Shown here one piece after another: positions 45,633 to 54,359 of a DNA stretch of 64,000 bases (the first letter of the stretch is position 1; every line of letters begins with the position of its first letter). The notes under the pieces are model-generated. The model was not told where the DNA came from. It saw only the letters and a program-made list of their open reading frames with translations, and did not search any database. Both the position numbers and the translations under genes were made by a program. The DNA lies in NCBI RefSeq assembly GCF_004088395.1, contig NZ_CP035107.1, positions 1,751,001 to 1,815,000 on the forward strand. Direction: 5' to 3'. The stretch is from Ornithobacterium rhinotracheale. GTDB taxonomy: Bacteria; Bacteroidota; Bacteroidia; Flavobacteriales; Weeksellaceae.

Positions 45633-45659
45633 TTGTAATTGATAAATATTGTACCTTTG
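45633..45659 (+). promoter_or_regulatory. Promoter of the bacilliredoxin gene
   Basis: -33 TTG (45633-45635; an alternative TTG is at 45627), 16 or 22-bp spacer, and -7 TACCTTTG (45652-45659), 34 bp before the ATG at 45694. Confidence 0.75.
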
Positions 45660-45693
45660 TAGATACAAAACACAAATTTAAAACAATTTTTTT

Positions 45694-46104
45694 ATGTATC
45701 CAGAAGAAATAGTAATACCAATGAAGCAAGAATTAACGCTGAATGGTTTTGAAGATTTATCTACAGTTGATAAAGTTCAAGAATTTTTAGCTAAAAAAGG
45801 CACGAGCCTTTTGGTAGTAAACAGCGTTTGTGGCTGTGCTGCAGGCGGTGCAAGACCAGGTGTTGTAGCTTCTCTTTCTCAAGATAAAAAACCTGATAAT
45901 TTAGGAACTGTATTTGCTGGCTTTGATATCGAAGCTACCAAAGTGGCAAGAGAAGCAATGTTGCCTTTTCCGCCAAGCTCTCCATCTGTGGCACTTTTCA
46001 AAGACGGAGAATTAGTGCATATGCTTGAGAGACATCACATCGAGGGGCATTCTCCTGCTATGATTGCAGAGAATTTGCAATCTGCTTACGATGAATTTTG
46101 CTAA
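45694..46104 (+). CDS. BrxA/BrxB (YphP) family bacilliredoxin
   Basis: 136 residues with a thioredoxin-like fold. The active site is NSVCGCAAGGARPG, the CGC motif of the family. In Firmicutes these proteins remove bacillithiol from oxidised proteins; in Bacteroidota bacillithiol is also reported, but whether this organism makes it is not known from the window. asd follows after 39 bp on the same strand. Confidence 0.92.
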   Translation: MYPEEIVIPMKQELTLNGFEDLSTVDKVQEFLAKKGTSLLVVNSVCGCAAGGARPGVVASLSQDKKPDNLGTVFAGFDIEATKVAREAMLPFPPSSPSVALFKDGELVHMLERHHIEGHSPAMIAENLQSAYDEFC

Positions 46105-46143
46105 AAATTAATTTTTAAAAAATAACCAACAACAATAAATTTT

Positions 46144-47130
46144 ATGAAAGTAGCCGTAGTAGGTGCCACTGGAATGGTGGGCGAACGCATGTTAAAAGTT
46201 TTGGAGGAAAGAAATTTCCCCGTAGATGAATTAGTACCCGTAGCTTCAGAGAGATCTGTAGGCAAAGAGGTTATCTTTAAAGGAAAGCCATACAAGGTAG
46301 TTTCCTTGCAAGAGGGAGTAGACAGCAAATGCGATGTAGCTCTTTTCTCTGCAGGTGGCGGCGTTTCGCTTGAGTGGGCTCCTAAATTTGCTGAGGCAGG
46401 CACCACCGTAGTAGACAACTCATCAGCTTGGCGCATGGACGACACCAAAAAATTAGTGGTTCCAGAAATTAACGCCCATGTACTTACCAAAGAGGATAAA
46501 ATTATAGCTAATCCAAACTGCTCAACAATTCAGCTTGTAGTAGCTTTGAAACCTTTGCACGATAAGTACACAATCAAACGCGTAGTAGTTTCTACCTACC
46601 AATCGGTAACAGGCACAGGAAAGGCTGCCGTGGACCAATTAAACGGTGAAATCGCTGGCAAAGAGGTGAAGAAAGTGTATCCATATCAAATCTTTAAAAA
46701 TGCATTGCCACACTGCGATGTTTTTGAGGACAACGGCTACACCAAAGAGGAAATGAAACTTACTCGTGAGACCAAAAAAATCTTAGATCCTAATATCGAA
46801 GTTACAGCTACTGCTGTGCGAGTTCCCGTTCAAGGTGGGCATTCGGAGGCGGTGAACATCGAGTTTGAAAATGATTTTGACTTAAACGAGGCAAGACAAC
46901 TTTTGCAAAATGCACCAGGCGTAACTCTACAAGACAATACCGACACCAATACCTACCCGATGTGCCTTTATGCTGAGGGCAAAAACGATGTATTTGTAGG
47001 TAGAATCCGTCGAGATTTTTCTAAACCAAACGCCTTGAACATGTGGGTGGTTTCAGACAACTTGAGAAAAGGCGCTGCGACCAATACCATTCAAATTGCA
47101 GAATATTTAGTAGAAAATAATTTATTGTAA
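46144..47130 (+). CDS. asd: Aspartate-semialdehyde dehydrogenase
   Basis: 328 residues. NADPH-dependent step from aspartyl phosphate to the semialdehyde, leading to lysine, threonine, methionine and diaminopimelate. N-terminal GATGMVG (NADP site), SAGGGVS, DNSSAWRM, the active Cys in NPNCSTIQ, VPVQGGHSEAVN with the catalytic His, and FVGRIRRD. It probably shares a transcript with the bacilliredoxin gene. A terminator follows. Confidence 0.97.
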   Translation: MKVAVVGATGMVGERMLKVLEERNFPVDELVPVASERSVGKEVIFKGKPYKVVSLQEGVDSKCDVALFSAGGGVSLEWAPKFAEAGTTVVDNSSAWRMDDTKKLVVPEINAHVLTKEDKIIANPNCSTIQLVVALKPLHDKYTIKRVVVSTYQSVTGTGKAAVDQLNGEIAGKEVKKVYPYQIFKNALPHCDVFEDNGYTKEEMKLTRETKKILDPNIEVTATAVRVPVQGGHSEAVNIEFENDFDLNEARQLLQNAPGVTLQDNTDTNTYPMCLYAEGKNDVFVGRIRRDFSKPNALNMWVVSDNLRKGAATNTIQIAEYLVENNLL

Positions 47131-47157
47131 AATTTAAATTTTTAGACATTCACTTTC

Positions 47158-47197
47158 AGCGTGTTTCGTTTACCTTAGCAAAACACGCTTTTTTTAT
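47158..47197 (+). terminator. Terminator after asd
   Basis: Stem AGCGTGTTT (47158-47166) with AAACACGCT (47181-47189), then a T7 run. Confidence 0.85.
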
Positions 47198-47269
47198 TTC
47201 AATTAAAAATTATAAAATTATCATTTTTTCCGTAACTTAGCCTTTCAAATTTTAAGTAAAAACATACAA

Positions 47270-47536
47270 ATGCAAAGTTTCACATTCCCTAGAAAAGCAT
47301 GCATTTTACTTTCCACAGTCGCCATTGCCATATACATAAGGCAAGCTTTAACCTTCTCACACTTTGGCGAAATCACTTGGCAATTTTGGGCAGCAACTAT
47401 TATTACTTTAGCCATTCACATCATTTGCTTTTTAGACTTATTAAAAAACAAAGCACTCCCACAAAAACCGTGGATTTTTGTACTTTGTTTATGGGGAATT
47501 GGAGCATTTATTTATTCAATTGCTAGACAGAAATGA
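47270..47536 (+). CDS. Small membrane protein translationally coupled to bioA
   Basis: 88 residues with three predicted transmembrane helices (about 10-28, 36-56 and 65-84). No recognised family. Its stop overlaps the bioA start by 4 bp (ATGA), so the two are co-translated. A role in biotin uptake or precursor supply is imaginable, but only the position hints at it. Confidence 0.7.
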   Translation: MQSFTFPRKACILLSTVAIAIYIRQALTFSHFGEITWQFWAATIITLAIHIICFLDLLKNKALPQKPWIFVLCLWGIGAFIYSIARQK

Positions 47537-48828
47537 AAAAGAATTTAAGCGAACTACAACAAAAAGATCTTGCCTACAACTGGCACCCGTATATTCAGCA
47601 CAAGGGCATGGATACCCCAATCGTTATTACCAAAGGAAAAGACGCCCTTTTGTGGGACGAAAACGGGAATGAATACATCGACGCCATTGGCTCATGGTGG
47701 TGCAACCCACATGGGCATGCAAATCCTGCTATTGCTAAAGCTATTTCAGACCAAATTCAGACTTTGGAACATGTGCTTTTTGGCGGATTCACGCATCCTT
47801 TAGCCATAGAACTTTCAGAAAAATTACTTTCAATTTTGCCGCATAACCAAGCCAAAGTTTTCTATTCAGACAACGGATCTACCGCCGTAGAAGTAGCTGT
47901 GAAAATGGCTTTGCAATACCACATTAACCAAGGCGTAAAAAAAGATTGTATCATTTCCCTTGAAAATGCCTTTCACGGCGATACTTTCGCTGCCATGGCG
48001 GCTTCAGGCATTGGACTCTACACCGAATCTTTCAAAGGTTTATTACTTAAAAATCATCGAATTCCTGTTCCTACGCCAGAAAACATTACGCAAGTCGAAG
48101 AGCAACTTTTAGATATTATTAAAAATCACAAACCTGCGGCATTTATCTTTGAGCCGATTTTGCAAGGTGCTGCAGGCATGCGAGTGTACAAACCCGAATT
48201 ACTCGAACGATTGATGCAAATTTGCAAGGAACACGATGTGCTTTGCATTGCCGATGAGGTGATGACGGGATTCGGGCGCACGGGAAGATTGTTTGCCTGC
48301 GATTATTTAGAAGAATTTCCCGATATTATGTGTATCTCCAAGGCTTTGACGGGAGGATTTATTCCACTAGCGGCAACCACTGCCACACAAAAAGTATATG
48401 ATGCTTTTTGGGCAGACGAAGTGAACAAAGCACTTTTCCACGGGCATACTTTTATGGCAAATCCTGCTGGGTGCGCGGCGGCATTGGCAAGCATTAATCT
48501 AAGCATAAGCCCCGAAACCGAGAAAAATATTGAACGAATTTATCAACGAAATCTGAATTTTGCGCTCGAATTAAAAGAAACCAAAGGTGTAAAAGACATC
48601 GAAGTGCTGGGCGTGATGTTGCGTTTTGCGCTCGACCAGCCAGACAATGATTATTATGGAGAATTGAGAAATAAGATTTATGCCTTTTTTATGAAAAATC
48701 GTTTGATTTCTCGTCCCGTAGGCAATGTTTTATACATTCTCCCACCCTACTGCATTACCAATGAGCAATTAGACCAAACTTATGAAATCTTACGAAAAAC
48801 AATTAAAAAATTCGCACCTAAAAAATAA
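47533..48828 (+). CDS. bioA: Adenosylmethionine-8-amino-7-oxononanoate aminotransferase
   Basis: 431 residues. PLP enzyme making 7,8-diaminopelargonate from KAPA with SAM as amino donor, in biotin synthesis. Family features: WHPY near the N-terminus, SWWCNPHGHANPAI, YSDNGSTAVEVAVKMA, FHGDTFAAMA, IADEVMTGFGRTG and the PLP lysine in SKALTGGF. It uses SAM, so metK in the window supplies its co-substrate. bioB, bioD and bioF are not here. Confidence 0.95.
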   Translation: MKKNLSELQQKDLAYNWHPYIQHKGMDTPIVITKGKDALLWDENGNEYIDAIGSWWCNPHGHANPAIAKAISDQIQTLEHVLFGGFTHPLAIELSEKLLSILPHNQAKVFYSDNGSTAVEVAVKMALQYHINQGVKKDCIISLENAFHGDTFAAMAASGIGLYTESFKGLLLKNHRIPVPTPENITQVEEQLLDIIKNHKPAAFIFEPILQGAAGMRVYKPELLERLMQICKEHDVLCIADEVMTGFGRTGRLFACDYLEEFPDIMCISKALTGGFIPLAATTATQKVYDAFWADEVNKALFHGHTFMANPAGCAAALASINLSISPETEKNIERIYQRNLNFALELKETKGVKDIEVLGVMLRFALDQPDNDYYGELRNKIYAFFMKNRLISRPVGNVLYILPPYCITNEQLDQTYEILRKTIKKFAPKK

Positions 48829-48922
48829 TTTAAAAACCGATTTTCGGGCGTTTTTTTAGACTAAAAATTTCATAATTGAATATTTTTTCATGGCTAAAGG
48901 TTTACAAAAAAATACAATTTAA

Positions 48923-50056
48923 ATGAATTCTAAAATTATTGTCACACAATATGCACAAGCAAGTTGCCTAAACGATTTAAGCGAACCTAATAGTGGTTTG
49001 GCAAAGCACCTAATAGGCAAAGAAACCGCTTGGGGCGGAAAATTAACGCCCAAAATGGAAGAAAAACTCCAAAGACTTTTAGCCCAAAATCCAAATTACC
49101 AAAAATTGGACAGAACGGTGCATTTGGCTCTTTTATGCGCAAGGGCTTTTAACTTTAATCCAGAAGACCAAAATTTAAAAATTGGAGTAAACATCGGCTC
49201 TAGCCGAGGGGCTACGCATAAATTAGAATCCGAATTTGAGGCATTTTTCAACCAAGAAAACATCGATATTCTCACTTCTCCTACGACTAGTTTGGGCAAC
49301 ATCTCGAGCTGGGTGGGGCAAGATTTGGGCTTACATGGCATTCAATTTAGCCACTCGATGACTTGTAGCACCTCCCTGCTGAGTGTGGCAAATGCTGTGG
49401 CTTGGCTACGCGCCAACATGACCGACAAAATGCTGGCGGGCGGCGCCGAGGCGCCGCTCACCCCCTTTACTCTCGCTCAATCTAAGGCCTTGCGCATCTA
49501 CTCCCGAGAGCTAGAAACTCCGTGCCGTGCTGGCGATTTAAGCAAACTACAAAATACTATGGTGCTAGGCGAAGGTGCTGGCCTCCTACTCTTGGAAAAG
49601 GAAAATGCTGAAAATAAAGACCAAAAAATTGTGGAAATCGCAGGGATTGGCTACGCCTCCGAGCCACTAACTAGCGCTACAAGCATTAGCTCCGAGGCAC
49701 AGCACTTCCAAGCCTCTATGCGCCAAGCCATCGCGCACTCCTCTGAGCCCATAGATGTGGTGATAACTCATACCCCAGGCACCCGCAAGGGCGACCTTGC
49801 TGAATATGAGGCCGTGAAAGCCGTGTTTGGCGAGCAAATGCCGCTTATTACCAACAACAAATGGAAAATCGGGCATACCTTTGGTGCCGCAGGCGTGCTA
49901 AGCCTGATTTATGGCATCAAGATGATTAAAAACCAAAGTTTCTACGCTCTGCCTTGGGGAGGGGACATTTCCCCTGGGCGCCCGATAAAGAATATTTTAA
50001 TCAACGCGGCGGGCTTTGGGGGAAATGCGGTGAGCGTTTTAATTAAGGGTTTATAA
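48923..50056 (+). CDS. Divergent beta-ketoacyl synthase next to bioA
   Basis: 377 residues, a thiolase-fold ketosynthase. Catalytic Cys in FSHSMTCSTSLLS, His in VVITHTPGTRKGDLAEYEAV and His in NKWKIGHTFGAAG are all intact, so it should be active. It is shorter and more diverged than FabF. Placement 94 bp after bioA, as in biotin clusters of several Flavobacteriia, suggests a dedicated condensing enzyme for the pimelate moiety; this is an inference. The last part is richer in G+C than its neighbours. Confidence 0.85.
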   Translation: MNSKIIVTQYAQASCLNDLSEPNSGLAKHLIGKETAWGGKLTPKMEEKLQRLLAQNPNYQKLDRTVHLALLCARAFNFNPEDQNLKIGVNIGSSRGATHKLESEFEAFFNQENIDILTSPTTSLGNISSWVGQDLGLHGIQFSHSMTCSTSLLSVANAVAWLRANMTDKMLAGGAEAPLTPFTLAQSKALRIYSRELETPCRAGDLSKLQNTMVLGEGAGLLLLEKENAENKDQKIVEIAGIGYASEPLTSATSISSEAQHFQASMRQAIAHSSEPIDVVITHTPGTRKGDLAEYEAVKAVFGEQMPLITNNKWKIGHTFGAAGVLSLIYGIKMIKNQSFYALPWGGDISPGRPIKNILINAAGFGGNAVSVLIKGL

Positions 50057-50143
50057 AAAATCAACCGCGAGAGGGATACAAGAAACCTGCGCTGAAAACT
50101 TCATAAAAAAACTAAAATCTTATGATAAATATCATCAAACAAT

Positions 50144-50176
50144 TTGCAAAGCGTATTTAAATATACTCTAAATTTG
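50144..50176 (+). promoter_or_regulatory. Promoter of the secreted hypothetical at 50206
   Basis: -33 TTTG (50143-50146), 22-bp spacer, -7 TAAATTTG (50169-50176), 29 bp before the start codon. Confidence 0.65.
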
Positions 50177-50205
50177 AGGTGTAATTAAGACTAAAATTAT
50201 AAAAA

Positions 50206-50826
50206 ATGAAAAAATTAATTCTCATCCTCAGTCTTATAGCATCTACGGCAATATTTGCGCAGACTCAAACGGAAGGAGACCCATTTAAATGCCCTAATTT
50301 CTATTTTTCAGCTAAGCATCTTTACAAAAAAGAGTTTTTAGACTTAACAATAAAAATCCTTGAAAAGGACATTACCACTCAATCGCTTTACAATAATTTC
50401 GACGGTGCAATGAAGACGCTCCAAAACACCTTAAGAAAGTACGATGTTTCTGATGAAAAACAGGAGCAAATTATACGGAAAATAGAGAGTTACCAAAATA
50501 AAAAAGTGAGTAATTTAAATAGTGATGTTGATTTTCCTATCATTAGCGTTGCTGTTGTTAATTCCTCGGGCAGTTTTTTAAAGAGCATTGTCATAAACCG
50601 AATTCTAGAGGAATTTTTGCCCGAAAAGAAGGCAAAGGAAATAGAGGAAGAATTAGCAATAAACGCATTTAATGCCGACAATGCTAATAAATTTTTAGAG
50701 GAACAATTTTGTAGCTTTCATACTTTAAGGGTGATTGATAGTAAATATAAAAATATGAGCGAGTATATATTAGCTCACTTTAACAACAAAATTGGAATTA
50801 ATAAAGTAATATCAAAGCCAGATTAA
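50206..50826 (+). CDS. Secreted hypothetical protein (206 residues)
   Basis: Signal peptide MKKLILILSLIASTAIFAQ. The mature part is mostly helical and charged, opening with TQTEGDPFKCPNF and with DUF-like charged helices (LEEFLPEKKAKEIEEELAINAF). No recognised family. First of three consecutive secreted hypotheticals; its signal peptide closely resembles that of the gene at 51344. Confidence 0.7.
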   Translation: MKKLILILSLIASTAIFAQTQTEGDPFKCPNFYFSAKHLYKKEFLDLTIKILEKDITTQSLYNNFDGAMKTLQNTLRKYDVSDEKQEQIIRKIESYQNKKVSNLNSDVDFPIISVAVVNSSGSFLKSIVINRILEEFLPEKKAKEIEEELAINAFNADNANKFLEEQFCSFHTLRVIDSKYKNMSEYILAHFNNKIGINKVISKPD

Positions 50827-50853
50827 AATACATTCATAAATAGAACCGTAATT

Positions 50854-51252
50854 ATGATTAAGAAACTATCTTTCGTACTCTTCTCCTGCCTAATTTTTGG
50901 GCAACAATCACAAAATCTAGAAGAGAAATTCATTAAGGAATTTTATGTTTCTTACATGAATGATGATAAAATTGATTTATCTAATTATATGAGTCGCAGC
51001 TTGATAAATAAAATAAACCAAGCTCAAAAAACGCTAGACTTTTCTTATATCACAAGAAGTCAAGATATAACAAATGATATGTTAAAATCCATAGAAGTAA
51101 AAAAACTATCTAACAAATGGTATCAAGTCAATTATTATAGTATTTTTAATAAAGATACAACATTTTTCAAAATTCCTTTAAAAATCTCAAAGGGCAATCA
51201 TTTGAAAATAGTAGATATAGCAGCTCCTAAGAAGCTCAGTAATAAAAAATAA
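50854..51252 (+). CDS. Secreted hypothetical protein (132 residues)
   Basis: Signal peptide (MIKKLSFVLFSCLIFGQQ). The mature part has an N-terminal helical stretch (FIKEFYVSYMNDD) then beta strands with a basic end, a layout like small NTF2/DUF3828-type secreted proteins, but the match is weak. It starts 27 bp after the preceding gene and is likely co-transcribed. Confidence 0.65.
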   Translation: MIKKLSFVLFSCLIFGQQSQNLEEKFIKEFYVSYMNDDKIDLSNYMSRSLINKINQAQKTLDFSYITRSQDITNDMLKSIEVKKLSNKWYQVNYYSIFNKDTTFFKIPLKISKGNHLKIVDIAAPKKLSNKK

Positions 51253-51343
51253 TAGCGCTCGCTAACTTCCTTGGGAAAAAGTACAACAATGCTTCGGATT
51301 TTCCAAAAGACTATTATAAAAAAACAACTAAAAAACTATTAAA

Positions 51344-51793
51344 ATGAAAAAATTATTTATTTCTCTCAATCTTATAGCATCTACAATGATGTTTGCACAG
51401 ACATATCAAATTCCCACAAAAAATTTAGTGGATTTTAATGTTCATTGTCTTAATTATGATAATAATTTTAGACCATGCATTAAGGTAAAAGAAGGAGATA
51501 TCATTTATACCTTAGTCTTTGATCAGACATCTTCGAAACCTGTTGATATCAATAAAACTTTAAATCTTTATATCAAATCAACACAAAGTCCTCATTTCAA
51601 AACACCTGAAGGCTATACCGTAGAAAACACCTACAACGATGTAAAAAAATACGGAAAACTCGTAAAAATCGCAGGATTTGGAAATTATGTAGAGCTACCT
51701 TCGGGATGGCGTGCCAATTTCTACAACAAAGAAAATTTATTTGAAACACACGATAACGAAAAAATTGTTTCTTTTTCCAAAGTATATAAATGA
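51344..51793 (+). CDS. Secreted hypothetical protein (149 residues)
   Basis: Signal peptide MKKLFISLNLIASTMMFAQ, sharing LIAST and a run of identical DNA (TCTTATAGCATCTAC) with the gene at 50206, which suggests copied signal sequences. The mature part is beta-rich with two Cys (HCLNYDNNFRPC) that may form a disulfide. No recognised family. The next start codon (51790) overlaps its stop as ATGA. Confidence 0.65.
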   Translation: MKKLFISLNLIASTMMFAQTYQIPTKNLVDFNVHCLNYDNNFRPCIKVKEGDIIYTLVFDQTSSKPVDINKTLNLYIKSTQSPHFKTPEGYTVENTYNDVKKYGKLVKIAGFGNYVELPSGWRANFYNKENLFETHDNEKIVSFSKVYK

Positions 51794-51918
51794 TTTCAAA
51801 AATAAATCTCTATCTCATAGACTATTACATCCCATTGCAACACAATGGGCTAAATACATATATTAGAGAGCTTACAGAGTATTTAAAATCCCACATAAAA
51901 TATTTTATTTCATTTTAA
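51790..51918 (+). pseudogene. Truncated glycosyltransferase N-terminus (42 codons)
   Basis: A start codon overlaps the previous stop (ATGA). The 42-residue frame begins ISKINLYLIDYYIPLQHNG and continues LNTYIRELTEYLKSH, resembling the first beta-alpha unit of GT4-type glycosyltransferases of Bacteroidota (TIGR04157-like). It then stops, while such enzymes run to about 370-400 residues. I read it as the remnant of a deleted gene. Family assignment from so short a piece is uncertain. Confidence 0.5.
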
Positions 51919-52034
51919 TTGGATAAATCACGCACCATTTGCTCAATTTTTAAAGAAATAAATTCCGTGCAAAACATTGTGTTCCCTCGCCAAAAATCCA
52001 AAAGAGTGGCTTGGATTTCTTTTTCCCCAAACAT
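51915..52034 (-). pseudogene. Small degenerate open frame, possibly frameshifted
   Basis: From ATG 52034 the frame gives 39 residues (MFGEKEIQATLLDFWRGNTM...), ending at 51915. Its reading frame continues upstream, without a start, into codons linked to an ATG at 52090 in another frame; a single extra A in the A6 run near 52081 would restore a 58-residue protein. Either a decayed gene or a false frame. Not matched to a family. Confidence 0.3.
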
Positions 52035-52112
52035 TAATTTCTCTGAACCATTTTTTATTTTAACTTTAATTTTATGCAGATTTTTTCCATAATCAATTTA
52101 TTTTTCAAATAT

Positions 52113-52141
52113 AAAAAGCTACCTTTTTGAGGTAGCTTTTT
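52113..52141 (-). terminator. Terminator after groEL
   Basis: Stem AAAAAGCTACC (52113-52123) with GGTAGCTTTTT (52131-52141), T-run on the minus strand, 23 bp beyond the groEL stop. Confidence 0.85.
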
Positions 52142-52163
52142 TATTATATTAAGAATTGAGGGA

Positions 52164-53813
<1,650 letters not shown>

Positions 53814-53863
53814 TTATTTATTTTCAAATATTTTTGTTTGAGTATTTTTTCTTAATTACTTAA

Positions 53864-54142
53864 TTAAACGATTGCCAAAATATCGGCTTCTCTCATAATT
53901 AAATAATCTTTTCCTTCTAATTTAAGCTCAGTACCTGCGTATTTTCCGTAAAGTACTTTGTCCCCTACTTTTACAGTAAGTGGCTCGTCTTTTTTTCCAG
54001 TTCCTACCGCTACTACCACACCTTCTTGTGGTTTTTCTTTGGCTGAATCTGGGATAATAATTCCAGAAGCGGTTTTGGTTTCTGCTGGAGCGGGCTCAAT
54101 CACCACGCGATCTGCTAAGGGTTTAATGTTTAAGTTACTCAT
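53864..54142 (-). CDS. groS: Co-chaperonin GroES
   Basis: 92 residues, full length. Lid of the GroEL chamber. [38 protein letters not shown] includes the mobile loop; the end is [15 protein letters not shown]. First gene of the groESL operon. No CIRCE inverted repeat is seen upstream, so HrcA control is not supported here. Confidence 0.97.
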   Translation of the reverse strand: MSNLNIKPLADRVVIEPAPAETKTASGIIIPDSAKEKPQEGVVVAVGTGKKDEPLTVKVGDKVLYGKYAGTELKLEGKDYLIMREADILAIV

Positions 54143-54201
54143 ATTTATTTCCTATTTTTTCTAGTTAATTTTTTCTAGTTAATTTACTCCACTAAGTTTC
54201 A

Positions 54202-54231
54202 CAAAGTATGCCAAGTAACTTAGATTTCCAA
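54202..54231 (-). promoter_or_regulatory. Promoter of groESL
   Basis: Minus-strand TTG (54231-54229), 20-bp spacer, then TACTTTG (54208-54202), one base shorter than TAnnTTTG. About 60 bp before the groES ATG. The leader contains a direct repeat of TTTTTTCTAGTTAA in plus-strand sense. Confidence 0.45.
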
Positions 54232-54295
54232 AATACTATTTTAATTACTGAAAATCTGCATTTTAGACACTTCTTCAACAACTGACAATTTATGC

Positions 54296-54333
54296 AAAAA
54301 AAATGCCAAGTTGTCACCAGCTTGGCATTTTTT
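54296..54333 (-). terminator. Terminator of the metalloprotease gene
   Basis: Stem AAAAAAATGCCAAG / CTTGGCATTTTTT with a 10-nt loop, 27 bp after the protease stop; A and T runs on both sides. Confidence 0.85.
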
Positions 54334-54359
54334 CTACTTCATCTTTTCGTGTTTAAATG

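Noticed and set aside
45207-45693. Replication-origin-like context around rnpA
   Set aside because: No rpmH, dnaA or DnaA-box cluster is seen; rnpA alone does not indicate an origin.
54143-54240. CIRCE element for HrcA upstream of groES
   Set aside because: No TTAGCACTC-N9-GAGTGCTAA or close variant is visible; only a 14-bp direct repeat TTTTTTCTAGTTAA.
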